A stretch of 64,000 bases of DNA, from positions 1-64,000 of the forward strand of contig NZ_JAKLWS010000013.1 in NCBI RefSeq assembly GCF_022012475.1. Direction: 5' to 3'. Shown one piece after another: positions 27,851 to 38,293 of the stretch. The stretch comes from Rhodohalobacter sulfatireducens (lineage in GTDB: Bacteria; Bacteroidota; Rhodothermia; Balneolales; Balneolaceae). The notes beneath the pieces were generated by a model, which worked only from the letters and a program-made list of their open reading frames with translations, searched no databases and was not told the origin of the DNA. The translations under genes were made by a program, and so were the position numbers. Within the stretch, counting starts at the first letter, position 1. Every line of letters starts with the position of its first letter.

Positions 27851-29827
27851 TTACCTCTTTGTGATCTTCAATGTTTGTCCGGCGTAAATCCGGGAACTGC
27901 TTAAATTATTTTGATTTTTTATGTCATTAACTGTCACACCATAACGATTCGCTATACCTGTTAACGTATCATTTCGCCGAACCGTGTATGTAACAGTGTC
28001 GCCGGAACCGGAAGAACCGCCAACCTGAAGATCAAATATATTTTCACCCGATCGCTGACGCCGCTCAATCTCCTGTTTTTGTGCAAATGCAAGTCCATCA
28101 ACATTATTATAGTAGCTTACACGATTGTTCGGCACATAAACAGTTAATCGCTGACCAACTCGAATCGTATTTCCAATTCCATTCCATGAGCGAATTTGCC
28201 ATGCGCGAACATCATACCACTCTGCTACGTGCCCGATGGTATCCCCACTTTTTACAGTGTAAGTCACACCCGTTGTATTCGAAGGCGCTGATGCTCTTCT
28301 TCGGCTGCTTGACGAAGATGTACCTTGATTGGATGGACGATTTGAGGAGATCTCCTCTTCAGGGCCTGAGGCCACCGGTACAACAATGGTTTGGCCGGGG
28401 TAAATGGTACTGCTCAATCCTTCATTGGTTGCAAAAAGCGAGCGCACGGAGGTTCCATACCTCTGAGCAATATATCCGAGTGTTTCACCACTGCTGACGG
28501 TATGCATGGCTACGTCGGTACTTCTCTCCTCCTGAGGAATCTCCTGGTATGCAGCCAAGAAATCGTCTTTGATACCGGTTGGAATTTTTAAAGGATATTT
28601 TCCGCCGGGAGGTGTGGCCCATCTCAACAGCTCAGGGTTTAAATCTTTCAGTTCTTTAACAGTAATTCCTGCAGCTTCGGCAAGTTTCTCCAATGGCATC
28701 AACCCATCAACTTCAGCTACTTCGTAGGAATAAGCTTCTTGTCCATAGTCTCGCTGGAAACCAAACTCTTCCGGGTTCATAGCAATCATCGTTGCTGCAA
28801 TAAAACCAGGGACATATCCACGAGTTTCGCGAGGTAAATAGGGGTAAGCCACCCAATAATCTTCCTCACCGCCAGCGGCATTTATTGCTCTTCTTAATCC
28901 TCTCGGGCTGATGTTATAATTTGCCATGGCCAGGTGCCAATCGCCCCAAACTTCATAAAGATCTCTCAAGTGTCGAGCTGCGGCTCGCGTTGCTTTGATT
29001 GGATCTTGCCGTTCATCAACCCACCAATTCGCTTCAAGTCCATAAACAGACCCGGTGGCACGAATAAATTGCCACATTCCGACAGCGGCAGCCCAGCTGC
29101 GTGCTGTAGGCACCAAACCACTTTCAATCATAGAAAGATGTACCAACTCGGTGGGGACTCCCTCCTCTTCAAAAATTTCAATCATCATCGGGAAGTAGTA
29201 CTCAGAACGCTCCAGCCAACGCTCCATTACGTCCGGACGTTTTTGGGTATAGTAGATCAAGTGGCGATTCACATGCTGATTTTCAACCAGTGGGACTTCA
29301 GTTTTGTTGAATGTCAGGTTATCGGGCATCGTATATCCTTCAGCAATCCAGTCATCCTCTTCAGAAAACAATTCCTCGCGTATAGCAAAAATCTCTCCTT
29401 CAGCTCCATTTTTCACCTCCTTGATCCCGTAAAACTCACTGTGCTCCGCCATCACTGATCGGTACAATTCAGTAAACCTGCGGTTATTCTGAACTTCAGG
29501 AAAATCGTCCATCATCGACTGTATAGCGGCAAATGCTTTATTGATGTAGTCTTCAGCTTGAACCAAATCTCCCTGCACTTGAGCATCTATCGCCAACACA
29601 TGCATTTTGTAAGCATTTGAAATTCTTCGCAAGACCTCTTTATCAACTTTAGTGACCTGCAATGTATCGGTTTCTACTTCAGCTTCATCCCGGCTGTCAG
29701 TCAACGGGTTTGTGTATGGGAGTAATTTAACGGGCACCTCTGTTTCTGTCTCATCCTGGGCCTGATTTTGTGAGTAAACGATGTTTGTGATCAGGCAAAA
29801 AGAGAGAATTAGGAGGAACTGTTTCAT
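27851..29827 (-). CDS. mltD: LysM-containing lytic transglycosylase, MltD-like
   Basis: A 658-residue secreted peptidoglycan lyase. A signal peptide (MKQFLLILSFCLITNIVYS) leads to a helical region. The SLT domain follows (SMIESGLVPTARSWAAAVGM with the catalytic Glu, WQFIRATGSVYGLEANWWVD, AMANYNISPRGLRRAI). Three LysM repeats come next (near residues 445-490, 525-570 and 612-657; e.g. YTVKSGDTIGHVAEWYDV) that bind glycan. Ser/Arg-rich linkers separate the LysM units. It cleaves glycan strands to leave 1,6-anhydroMurNAc. Confidence 0.93.
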   Translation of the reverse strand: MKQFLLILSFCLITNIVYSQNQAQDETETEVPVKLLPYTNPLTDSRDEAEVETDTLQVTKVDKEVLRRISNAYKMHVLAIDAQVQGDLVQAEDYINKAFAAIQSMMDDFPEVQNNRRFTELYRSVMAEHSEFYGIKEVKNGAEGEIFAIREELFSEEDDWIAEGYTMPDNLTFNKTEVPLVENQHVNRHLIYYTQKRPDVMERWLERSEYYFPMMIEIFEEEGVPTELVHLSMIESGLVPTARSWAAAVGMWQFIRATGSVYGLEANWWVDERQDPIKATRAAARHLRDLYEVWGDWHLAMANYNISPRGLRRAINAAGGEEDYWVAYPYLPRETRGYVPGFIAATMIAMNPEEFGFQRDYGQEAYSYEVAEVDGLMPLEKLAEAAGITVKELKDLNPELLRWATPPGGKYPLKIPTGIKDDFLAAYQEIPQEERSTDVAMHTVSSGETLGYIAQRYGTSVRSLFATNEGLSSTIYPGQTIVVPVASGPEEEISSNRPSNQGTSSSSSRRRASAPSNTTGVTYTVKSGDTIGHVAEWYDVRAWQIRSWNGIGNTIRVGQRLTVYVPNNRVSYYNNVDGLAFAQKQEIERRQRSGENIFDLQVGGSSGSGDTVTYTVRRNDTLTGIANRYGVTVNDIKNQNNLSSSRIYAGQTLKITKR

Positions 29828-29950
29828 AGATCTGTATTTAGTTAACTGGATTTAGGTTTTCCTGATAAGGTTAAGTAGATATTATGGATAAGTCTCTACA
29901 AAAAAGTTGAAAAACGAACCATTTGTCAATTCAATTGTAAAGAATTTTCA

Positions 29951-31630
29951 TCATTTATTATTTGCAGTCCATTTTTGAACTATTGGCCAACGCCGGCCGA
30001 TGCCGAATGCTTTTGAACTGACCTTTAAGATGGGAGCAGCCTGGTATCTTTTAAACTCATTCGCTTCAACAAGGCGAATCACTTTTTTTACCGTCTGTTC
30101 ATCGTAACCATCGTCGATGATAAACTGTGCTCCCTCTTGCAGTTCAATATAACGATAAAGTATATCATCCAACACATCATATTCCGGCAGGCTGTCCGTG
30201 TCTTTTTGATCCGGCCTGAGCTCCGCACTTGGAGGTTTTGTAATGGTTGCTTCAGGTATCACCTCTTTTTCATAATACTCATCATTCAGCCATCGGGCCA
30301 TTTCGTAAACCTGTGTTTTATAGAGGTCGCCAATTACAACGAGCGCACCGTTCATATCTCCGTACAAGGTTGCATAGCCCACTGCATATTCTGATTTGTT
30401 TCCCGTAGTCATCAAAAAATAGCCGAACTTGTTGGCGCACGCCATCAGCAGCACCCCCCGAATTCTGCTCTGTAAATTTTCCTCAGCAACTCCAAACTCC
30501 GTTCCTTTAAAAATGGGTTTGAGCTGTTGATTAAACTCATCAAAAATGGATTGTATCGGAACATCCAACAATTCAATTCCAAGATTTTCGGCAAGCTTTT
30601 CTGAATCGGAAACACTTCCCTCACTTGAAAATGTGCTTGGCATATTGAGTGCTTTCACATTTTCGGCACCCAGAGCCTCGGCAACAATTGTGCAGACCAA
30701 CGCCGAATCGATGCCTCCGCTTAATCCCAAAATCACTTGATCTGCAATTCCGAGTTTATGAACATAATCATACACACCCATTTTTAGCGCCTCAAAAATC
30801 CGTGCCGGCCCTTTTTCAGGATAGGTATCGTTTTGGTGATCAGAGGCAGCCGTAATATTATTTTTATCCAAATTCCAATCAACATCAAACCAACCGGCTT
30901 CAAATGTTTTCATTGTGGCGATCACTTCCGAACCAGAATTTATCGCCATGGAATCGCCATCAAAGAGAACCTCTGTCTGAGCACCTACCTGGTTGCTGTA
31001 AAGAACCGGGAGATTCATTTTTTTAGCATGATTCTGAAGCATCTCTTTACGATTCTCATGCTTTGTCTTGGTAAATGGAGACGCCGAAATATTGATTATA
31101 ATTTGTGCTCCATCCTCCTTCAAAAGAATCGCCGGATCAGTTTCATAGGTATGGTACTGGACTTCATTTTCATTGTACCAGATATCTTCGCAGATGGTCA
31201 CACCGATTTTGTTTCCATCCAATTCAAGGCATTTGAACCTGTCATTTGGCTCAAAGTACCTGAGGTCATCAAAAACATCATAGGTGGGAAGCAGAGTCTT
31301 ATGAGCTTCACCCAACACTTTACCCTCTCTTGCGAGAAGTGCAGTGTTATACATCTGACGTCCAACACCTTCATTCTTCGTGATACTTCCAAATAGAAGG
31401 GCCGTATTTTTTGTGGCATTGATAATCTTTTCATTGTAATGATAGGCCGATCGCTGGAATGCTTTGTTTTCCAAAATATCCTGGGCAGGGTAGCCAATGA
31501 GTACCATCTCGGGCAAAATCAACAGATCAATACCAGCCGATTCAGCCTTTTCGAGTGACTCTAAAATCAATGTAGCATTTGCTTCAAGAGCCCCAACTGT
31601 TGGATTTAATTGCTCGACTCGAATTTTCAT
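29951..31630 (-). CDS. nadE: Glutamine-dependent NAD+ synthetase
   Basis: A 559-residue two-domain enzyme making NAD+ from deamido-NAD+, ATP and glutamine. The N-terminal nitrilase domain (about 1-260) has DLLILPEMVLIGYPAQD, HKTLLPTYDVFDDLRYFEP and VTICEDIW (Glu-Lys-Cys triad). The synthetase domain has VILGLSGGIDSALVCTIV (PP-loop), MTTGNKSEYAVGYATLYGDM and GEFKRY-like ANEFKRYQAAP. ATG 31630 is chosen because it begins the nitrilase fold and abuts the upstream gene; the frame is open to 31732 inside that gene. Confidence 0.96.
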   Translation of the reverse strand: MKIRVEQLNPTVGALEANATLILESLEKAESAGIDLLILPEMVLIGYPAQDILENKAFQRSAYHYNEKIINATKNTALLFGSITKNEGVGRQMYNTALLAREGKVLGEAHKTLLPTYDVFDDLRYFEPNDRFKCLELDGNKIGVTICEDIWYNENEVQYHTYETDPAILLKEDGAQIIINISASPFTKTKHENRKEMLQNHAKKMNLPVLYSNQVGAQTEVLFDGDSMAINSGSEVIATMKTFEAGWFDVDWNLDKNNITAASDHQNDTYPEKGPARIFEALKMGVYDYVHKLGIADQVILGLSGGIDSALVCTIVAEALGAENVKALNMPSTFSSEGSVSDSEKLAENLGIELLDVPIQSIFDEFNQQLKPIFKGTEFGVAEENLQSRIRGVLLMACANKFGYFLMTTGNKSEYAVGYATLYGDMNGALVVIGDLYKTQVYEMARWLNDEYYEKEVIPEATITKPPSAELRPDQKDTDSLPEYDVLDDILYRYIELQEGAQFIIDDGYDEQTVKKVIRLVEANEFKRYQAAPILKVSSKAFGIGRRWPIVQKWTANNK

Positions 31631-31631
31631 A

Positions 31632-33296
31632 CTAATTTTCTTTTTGATAAACTTTTTCTCCGGCAATCCATGTTTCCAATACTTCCGTCTGCCATATTTC
31701 GGAGGCCGGGACTTCAAAGAAATCTCTGTCAATCACAATAAAATCGGCCCACTTTCCGGGCTCCAGGGTTCCAATCAAATGATCCTGGTGAGCAGCATAG
31801 GCGGCATCAATTGTAAACGCGCGAAGTGCTTCAATCCTGCTCAAACTCTGTTCGCTGTACCAACCACCCGGTGGCATACCTCCGTGATCTTTCCTTGTCA
31901 CCGCAGAATATAAACCGTAGAACGGGTTCACATCCTCCACCGGAAAATCAGATCCGGCGGCAATTACGGTGCCCTGGTTCAAAAATTCCTGCCATGCATA
32001 CGCGCCCTGGATTCGTTCTGATCCAACTCTGTCCTCCGCCATATTCATATCGCTGGTGGCATGAGTTGGCTGCATAGATGCGATTAAGTTAAGTTCTTCG
32101 AATCGGGGAATATCCTCCAAATCTACTACCTGGGCATGTTCTATTCGATGCCTGAAATTTTCCTGATCACCCCGTTCATTTTCTAAGTATTCAAACCCAT
32201 CCAAGACCTGCCGGTTTCCCGCATCTCCAATGGCATGAACATTCATTTGATATCCCTGGGTAGCTCCTTTCATCAACATTTGATTCATCTCTTCCTGGTT
32301 ATGAAAGAGCAACCCCCGGTTTCCGGGATCGTCGCTGTAATCATCCAGCATGGCTGCACCGCGGCTGCCCAATGCACCATCAGAATAGAGTTTTACGCTT
32401 CGGAGTGCCAGCATGTCGTCCGCGTAACTGTTAATCGGACCATTATCGGAGAGTGCATCAAATGTATTGCCTGTTCCCGATATCATTGCATAAATTCGCG
32501 TAATAAGCTCATCGTTATCGGCTGTTTGAGTGTATAAATTCCAGGTTTTTTGATCAATTCCCGCATCATGAACCGATGTCAATCCGTGTTTCGACATCTC
32601 TTCCATCGCCAGCCGTAACGCTTCTTTCCTGTCTTCTTGGGTTATTTCGGGAATACTCGTTTCAATGAGATTCATAGCCGAATCAATAAAAACACCTGTA
32701 GCCTCGCCATTATCATTCCGAATAATGCGTCCACCTGTTGGATCTTCGGTGGTCTGATCAATTCCGGCTAATTCCATCGCCCTGCTGTTTGCCCATCCGG
32801 CGTGGCCGTCGATTCGAGTTAAAAAAACGGGTCGACCCGAAACTACTTCATCAAGGTCAGATGCGGTTGGAAATTCATTCTCTTCCCACAAAACCTGGTT
32901 CCAGCCGCGCCCGGTAATCCATTCCCGATCGGGATGGTCGGCTGCAAACGCTTCAATGACCTGAAGTGTCTCATCCAACGATTCAATCCCGGCCACATTC
33001 ACATCCAATTCCTGGATTCCGAGACCCATCACGTGTGCATGGGCATCAATCAATCCCGGAAGCAATGTATTACCGTTTCCATTGAATTGCGCAAAGTCAG
33101 AAAAGGCATCCAGTATCTCCTCATTAGTTCCAGTTGCGAGTATTTTTCCATCAACCACTGCTAACGCTTCAAACTGATGAAGTTCGCTGTTCATGAGTGT
33201 ATATCCGTTCACATTGTGATATACAAATCCGATATCTGTTTGATTGGAGCAGGCGGAGAATAAAAGAAAACTGAATAGTAAAAGTATAAATCGCAT
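31632..33296 (-). CDS. Lipoprotein amidohydrolase (YtcJ-like, amidohydrolase 3)
   Basis: A 554-residue metal-dependent hydrolase exported as a lipoprotein (MRFILLLFSFLLFSACSNQ, lipobox FSAC). TLLPGLIDAHAHVMGLG carries the first metal-binding His residues, followed by TSVHDAGIDQ, MNVHAIGDAGNRQVLDGF, HRIEHAQ and AAGSDFPVEDVNPF with the catalytic Asp. YtcJ-like enzymes are assigned to exocyclic or N-substituted amides, but the substrate is unknown. Its stop lies one base before nadE. Confidence 0.88.
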   Translation of the reverse strand: MRFILLLFSFLLFSACSNQTDIGFVYHNVNGYTLMNSELHQFEALAVVDGKILATGTNEEILDAFSDFAQFNGNGNTLLPGLIDAHAHVMGLGIQELDVNVAGIESLDETLQVIEAFAADHPDREWITGRGWNQVLWEENEFPTASDLDEVVSGRPVFLTRIDGHAGWANSRAMELAGIDQTTEDPTGGRIIRNDNGEATGVFIDSAMNLIETSIPEITQEDRKEALRLAMEEMSKHGLTSVHDAGIDQKTWNLYTQTADNDELITRIYAMISGTGNTFDALSDNGPINSYADDMLALRSVKLYSDGALGSRGAAMLDDYSDDPGNRGLLFHNQEEMNQMLMKGATQGYQMNVHAIGDAGNRQVLDGFEYLENERGDQENFRHRIEHAQVVDLEDIPRFEELNLIASMQPTHATSDMNMAEDRVGSERIQGAYAWQEFLNQGTVIAAGSDFPVEDVNPFYGLYSAVTRKDHGGMPPGGWYSEQSLSRIEALRAFTIDAAYAAHQDHLIGTLEPGKWADFIVIDRDFFEVPASEIWQTEVLETWIAGEKVYQKEN

Positions 33297-33356
33297 ATAT
33301 AAATTTAGGCTTTAAAAATAGTTCTCAATATAAAGAAAAGGGGATCGGAGTACCAC

Positions 33357-33452
33357 GCCGGATGGGAAAATCTCCCTTTAAAGGGGGAAACAGATAAGAA
33401 TAGTTTTCAGAACACAAGATCATCCCCCTGCGCCCCCTTCGAATGGGGAATT
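33357..33452. repeat. C/G-rich palindromic intergenic repeat
   Basis: CTCCCTTTAAAGGGGG and CCCCCTTCGAATGGGGAA are two short self-complementary blocks in a C/G-rich stretch that contrasts with its AT-rich surroundings. The element overlaps the end of the NUDIX gene, whose last codons (SPFEGGAGG) are made from it. It belongs to the same kind of element as those at 514, 33944 and 39561. Confidence 0.5.
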
Positions 33453-33914
33453 TATTATGTGCCGTATATCCGTAAAAAACTCGCCTCCATTTTTGCAGAA
33501 TTCTTTAATAAATGATGGCGCGATTGGAAGATTTTGAGCCTCACTAAATGGAATAAAAGCGAGATCCAAAAGCATTTGCTGATCCGTTTTGAGTTCGGGG
33601 TCTGATCCTTTTTTTAGGTTTCCGCCAATTACTTCACATCGAAAATAAAACTCGATCGCATGATAGGGTTCTTCGATGAACTCATATATCCAGAGCAGTT
33701 GCTTTTTTTTAATTTCAAGTTCTGTCTCCTCTAAAATCTCACGATATAAAGCTTCTTCAAGTGATTCACCTAACTCCACACCGCCACCCGGTGGCATCCA
33801 GATTGGTTCCGGACGAGTTGGTGAGTTTATTTTCGTAAGAAGAATTGACGAGTCTTGCACGATGACCGCACAGGCTCGAACTCTTACTTTATTTGAGAAT
33901 TGGGAGTTGGGCAA
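33420..33914 (-). CDS. NUDIX hydrolase
   Basis: A 164-residue NUDIX enzyme, hydrolysing a nucleoside diphosphate linked to another moiety. The NUDIX box GGGVELGESLEEALYREILE followed by ETELEI is complete except that the final Gly is Glu. The N-terminus RVRACAVIVQDSSILLTKI is standard. The last nine residues (SPFEGGAGG) come from the intergenic repeat, so the stop codon was probably supplied by repeat insertion. The substrate is unknown. Confidence 0.88.
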   Translation of the reverse strand: MPNSQFSNKVRVRACAVIVQDSSILLTKINSPTRPEPIWMPPGGGVELGESLEEALYREILEETELEIKKKQLLWIYEFIEEPYHAIEFYFRCEVIGGNLKKGSDPELKTDQQMLLDLAFIPFSEAQNLPIAPSFIKEFCKNGGEFFTDIRHIINSPFEGGAGG

Positions 33915-33943
33915 TGGATTAGTATTTATTTTACTTTATAAGA

Positions 33944-34078
33944 ACCCATCCCCCAGCCCCTTCCCTATCAGGCAAAAGCAGCCTGACAAGGAAGGGGAGT
34001 TTTAATTATTCCAAAACCAAGAAGCCCCTCCTTGTCCCGACTTTTTTTGGTCGGGATAGGGAGGGGTTTGGGGTGGGT
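33944..34078. repeat. Composite palindromic element with two inner hairpins
   Basis: The terminal arms ACCCATCCCCCAGCCCC (33944-33960) and GGGGTTTGGGGTGGGT (end 34078) are inverted. Inside are two strong hairpins: 33957-33997 (CCCCTTCC...CAGGC/GCCTG...GGAAGGGG) and 34025-34066 (CCCCTCC...TCCCGAC/GTCGGGA...GGAGGGG, loop mostly T). It fills the gap between pyrG and the NUDIX gene. No T-run follows on the pyrG side, so it is not a plain terminator. Confidence 0.7.
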
Positions 34079-34103
34079 CAAACTTCGCGGATCTTCGGAT
34101 TTT

Positions 34104-35840
<1,737 letters not shown>

Positions 35841-35848
35841 TTATTTAT

Positions 35849-36640
35849 TTAGGCAGATTTGCTTAGATATTGATCGGCAACTTCCCGTAAAAGGTCCGGT
35901 TTGTCAGAAAATATTCCATAAGCTCCCATCTCTATCCACTTTTCCATCTGTTTCTTTTTGTTAACCGTATAGATCAGATATCTCTTCCCGAATTCATTAA
36001 GTTGAGCACGCCATTTTTTATTCATTTCCGATCTGCTGCAGTGAAAGTAGTCAGCCCGGTAATCTCTCAAGAGTTTTTCCGGTCCCCGTTTTGAAGAACT
36101 TTTTTTGTGATAGAGTAATCCGGTCAACACTTTCGGTTCTATCGTTTTGATACGCTCAATCGCCCTGTAATCAAAACTGGAGATAATAACGTTCTTTTCC
36201 ATTCCTGTTTTCTGAACCAGTTCTATAACTTTTTCCTCTACTCCGCCCTCAACCAAATCTCCAACCGATTCTTTTTTAATTTCGATGTTTACCATAATTT
36301 TGCCTGAAGCCCACTTCAATACCTGCTCAAGCGAGGGTATCTTTTCACCCTTGTGTTCTATTGAAAACCAATTTCCGGCATCCAATTGATGAAGTTCATC
36401 AATCAGAAAAGATGAAACCAACCCTTTTCCGTTGGAGTGTCGATCGAGCTTCGCATCGTGAAAAACCACGGGCATTCCATCTTTTGAAAGCTGAACGTCC
36501 AATTCAATCATATCCGCCTTCATTTTATGGGCCAGTTTAAAAGCCGCCATGGTATTTTCAGGGGCATATTTACTGGCACCACGGTGAGCAATCACCAGAA
36601 AGTTCTTATCAATAAGCGGTTCAAGAGTTGAACTCGACAT
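35849..36640 (-). CDS. Glycerophosphodiester phosphodiesterase
   Basis: A 263-residue cytosolic GDPD with a TIM-barrel core. FLVIAHRGASKYAPENTMAA, MIELDVQLSKDGMPVVFHD and IMVNIEIKKES provide the His-Glu-Asp-His and metal-binding residues. It hydrolyses glycerophosphodiesters to glycerol-3-phosphate and an alcohol. There is no signal peptide. It is the last gene of a three-gene - strand group with two small membrane proteins upstream. Confidence 0.92.
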   Translation of the reverse strand: MSSSTLEPLIDKNFLVIAHRGASKYAPENTMAAFKLAHKMKADMIELDVQLSKDGMPVVFHDAKLDRHSNGKGLVSSFLIDELHQLDAGNWFSIEHKGEKIPSLEQVLKWASGKIMVNIEIKKESVGDLVEGGVEEKVIELVQKTGMEKNVIISSFDYRAIERIKTIEPKVLTGLLYHKKSSSKRGPEKLLRDYRADYFHCSRSEMNKKWRAQLNEFGKRYLIYTVNKKKQMEKWIEMGAYGIFSDKPDLLREVADQYLSKSA

Positions 36641-36651
36641 AGATCGATCTA

Positions 36652-36972
36652 TCAGGATAGCGATGATTCGGAATCAAGATTTTGCTTCAAATAACTTGCC
36701 AATTCTTCAATTTGATTTTTTTGCCAGTAGAGAAGCACAACATTGAGCACAAAAATAAAGGCGAGAATGTAATACACCCATTCCGGAAACGGACGATATC
36801 CAACGAGGTATCCATAAGCCAAGCCGGTGATTACGACTACATTGAAAATAATCTGGATCCATTTTGATCGATGTTTATTTTTCAGCTTGTCGATCTTATC
36901 CTCATCAGCCAAATCTTCGTGTTTCCGCAGATGAACTCTCTCGTAAACTTCAAACCGCTCTTTTTCATCCAT
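36652..36972 (-). CDS. Small two-helix membrane protein, unknown function
   Basis: A 106-residue protein not recognised as a named family. A charged N-terminal half (ERVHLRKHEDLADEDKIDKL) precedes two hydrophobic helices (IQIIFNVVVITGLAYGYLVG and VYYILAFIFVLNVVLLYW), then a short polar tail. The gap to the GDPD gene is 11 bases and to the next membrane protein 17 bases, so the three are probably co-transcribed. Confidence 0.75.
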   Translation of the reverse strand: MDEKERFEVYERVHLRKHEDLADEDKIDKLKNKHRSKWIQIIFNVVVITGLAYGYLVGYRPFPEWVYYILAFIFVLNVVLLYWQKNQIEELASYLKQNLDSESSLS

Positions 36973-36989
36973 ATCGGTTAGGAGAATAG

Positions 36990-37337
36990 TTAATTTTGAG
37001 AGTCTACAACACGGCGAATTGCCTTATTGACCAACGTATCGAATGATTCATAAGACGATACTACCTGGTAAATCAGGAAACCACCCACCATGCTTGATAT
37101 ACTTCCAAGCAGGGTAAGTACAGCCGAAATCCAAAGTGGTGTTATAAATCCTAAAATGGTTATACTTACCAGTGTTAAACCGCATAGAATTGAAAGAACT
37201 CCTGACAATAGCGGTATAAACGTATGAATATTCGACAGCAGCGATATCAGTCGCCCTAGTAGTCCATTCTTGGATTTGCTAACTTGTAGTTGCAAATTTT
37301 TATAAGACGGGGTTGTTTTTTTAGGTTGATCTGTCAT
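36990..37337 (-). CDS. Small two-helix membrane protein, unknown function
   Basis: About 115 residues from ATG 37337 (MTDQPKKTTPSYKNL); an ATG at 37355 would add six residues. A basic N-terminal tail precedes two long hydrophobic segments (FIPLLSGVLSILCGLTLVSI and ISAVLTLLGSISSMVGGFLI), and a basic tail follows (NKAIRRVVDSQN). It is not recognised as a named family. It is divergent from rlmB and heads the group with the 106-residue protein and the GDPD. Confidence 0.72.
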   Translation of the reverse strand: MTDQPKKTTPSYKNLQLQVSKSKNGLLGRLISLLSNIHTFIPLLSGVLSILCGLTLVSITILGFITPLWISAVLTLLGSISSMVGGFLIYQVVSSYESFDTLVNKAIRRVVDSQN

Positions 37338-37399
37338 TAGATTATATCTTTTCAAGCACCATTACTAAAGTACGAAGTGTTCATCATTAAGAAAAGTTT

Positions 37400-38152
37400 T
37401 TGAATTCATTGGACGAATCAAACGAATTTATTTACGGAAGAAATCCTGTTGAGGAACTGCTCAAGAATCGGGCAGATGAGGTAGAAAAAATTTATATCAA
37501 CAGGAAGCTTAATAAACAAACTTTCTCCACTATTTTGTCTCTTGCTTCTGATAACCGTGTTCCTGTTGCTGAGGTTCCCGGATCTAAACTTTATGAGTTA
37601 GTCGGGAAAGTAAATGACCAGGGAATAGTGGCTGCCATCAGCCAAATTCAGTATGAAGAATTTGAAGATTGGCTTGAACGGATTGAGCCGAATCAAAACA
37701 CGGGTATTTTATTGCTTGATGAGATTGAAGATCCTCATAACTTTGGTGCAATTTTACGAACTGCTGCCGCCTCCGGGATGGATGCGGTAATTGTACCTAA
37801 ACACCGGCAGGCACCAGTCAGTGCAGCAGCTTACAAAACCAGTGCCGGAACCGCTGGACGCATTCCAATTGTACGGGCTGTTAACCTGAACCAGGCGATT
37901 CTGAAACTTAAAGATAACAAATTCTGGATCGCCGGCCTGGATATGGATGGCGATTCACTTCTTTGGGAGCAAACGTTCGACGTTCCTATGGCTTTTGTAA
38001 TCGGAAATGAAGGACGTGGAATGAGACAAAAAACCGGCGAGCACTGCGATTTCCTCCTTTCTATTCCAATGTATAACGGTGTAGAGTCCCTCAACGCATC
38101 GGTCAGTGCTGCCCTGGTTTGCTATGAATGGCGCCGGCAGAAATTGAAGTGA
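37400..38152 (+). CDS. rlmB: 23S rRNA 2'-O-ribose methyltransferase, RlmB/TrmH type
   Basis: A 250-residue SpoU-family enzyme. An N-terminal substrate-binding domain (FIYGRNPVEELLKNRADEVE) is followed by the knotted SAM-binding domain: LLLDEIEDPHNFGAILRTAA (motif 1), FVIGNEGRGM (motif 2) and SIPMYNGVESLNASVSAAL (motif 3). RlmB methylates G2251 of 23S rRNA; the exact site here is inferred. It starts at TTG 37400 and is convergent with the NamZ-type gene. Confidence 0.92.
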   Translation: MNSLDESNEFIYGRNPVEELLKNRADEVEKIYINRKLNKQTFSTILSLASDNRVPVAEVPGSKLYELVGKVNDQGIVAAISQIQYEEFEDWLERIEPNQNTGILLLDEIEDPHNFGAILRTAAASGMDAVIVPKHRQAPVSAAAYKTSAGTAGRIPIVRAVNLNQAILKLKDNKFWIAGLDMDGDSLLWEQTFDVPMAFVIGNEGRGMRQKTGEHCDFLLSIPMYNGVESLNASVSAALVCYEWRRQKLK

Positions 38153-38293
38153 TTAGTGAGAGAAATGGTATTTGGAGAGACATGTTATTTTTAGTGCCAC
38201 TGATAAGTCTTGTATTATTGAATCAATATTTGCTGAACATAATTCTGTATTACTAAGAAAAAATACCATGTCTTAATAACTCCGACTCAACGG

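Noticed and set aside
28934-29458. 174-residue + strand frame
   Set aside because: It is antisense to the MltD-like gene.
30833-31396. 187-residue + strand frame
   Set aside because: It is antisense to the strongly conserved nadE.
38165-38269. ATGGTATTT / AAATACCAT inverted repeat between rlmB and the NamZ-type gene
   Set aside because: A 9-bp AT-rich stem with an 87-base loop is not convincing as a terminator or mobile element.
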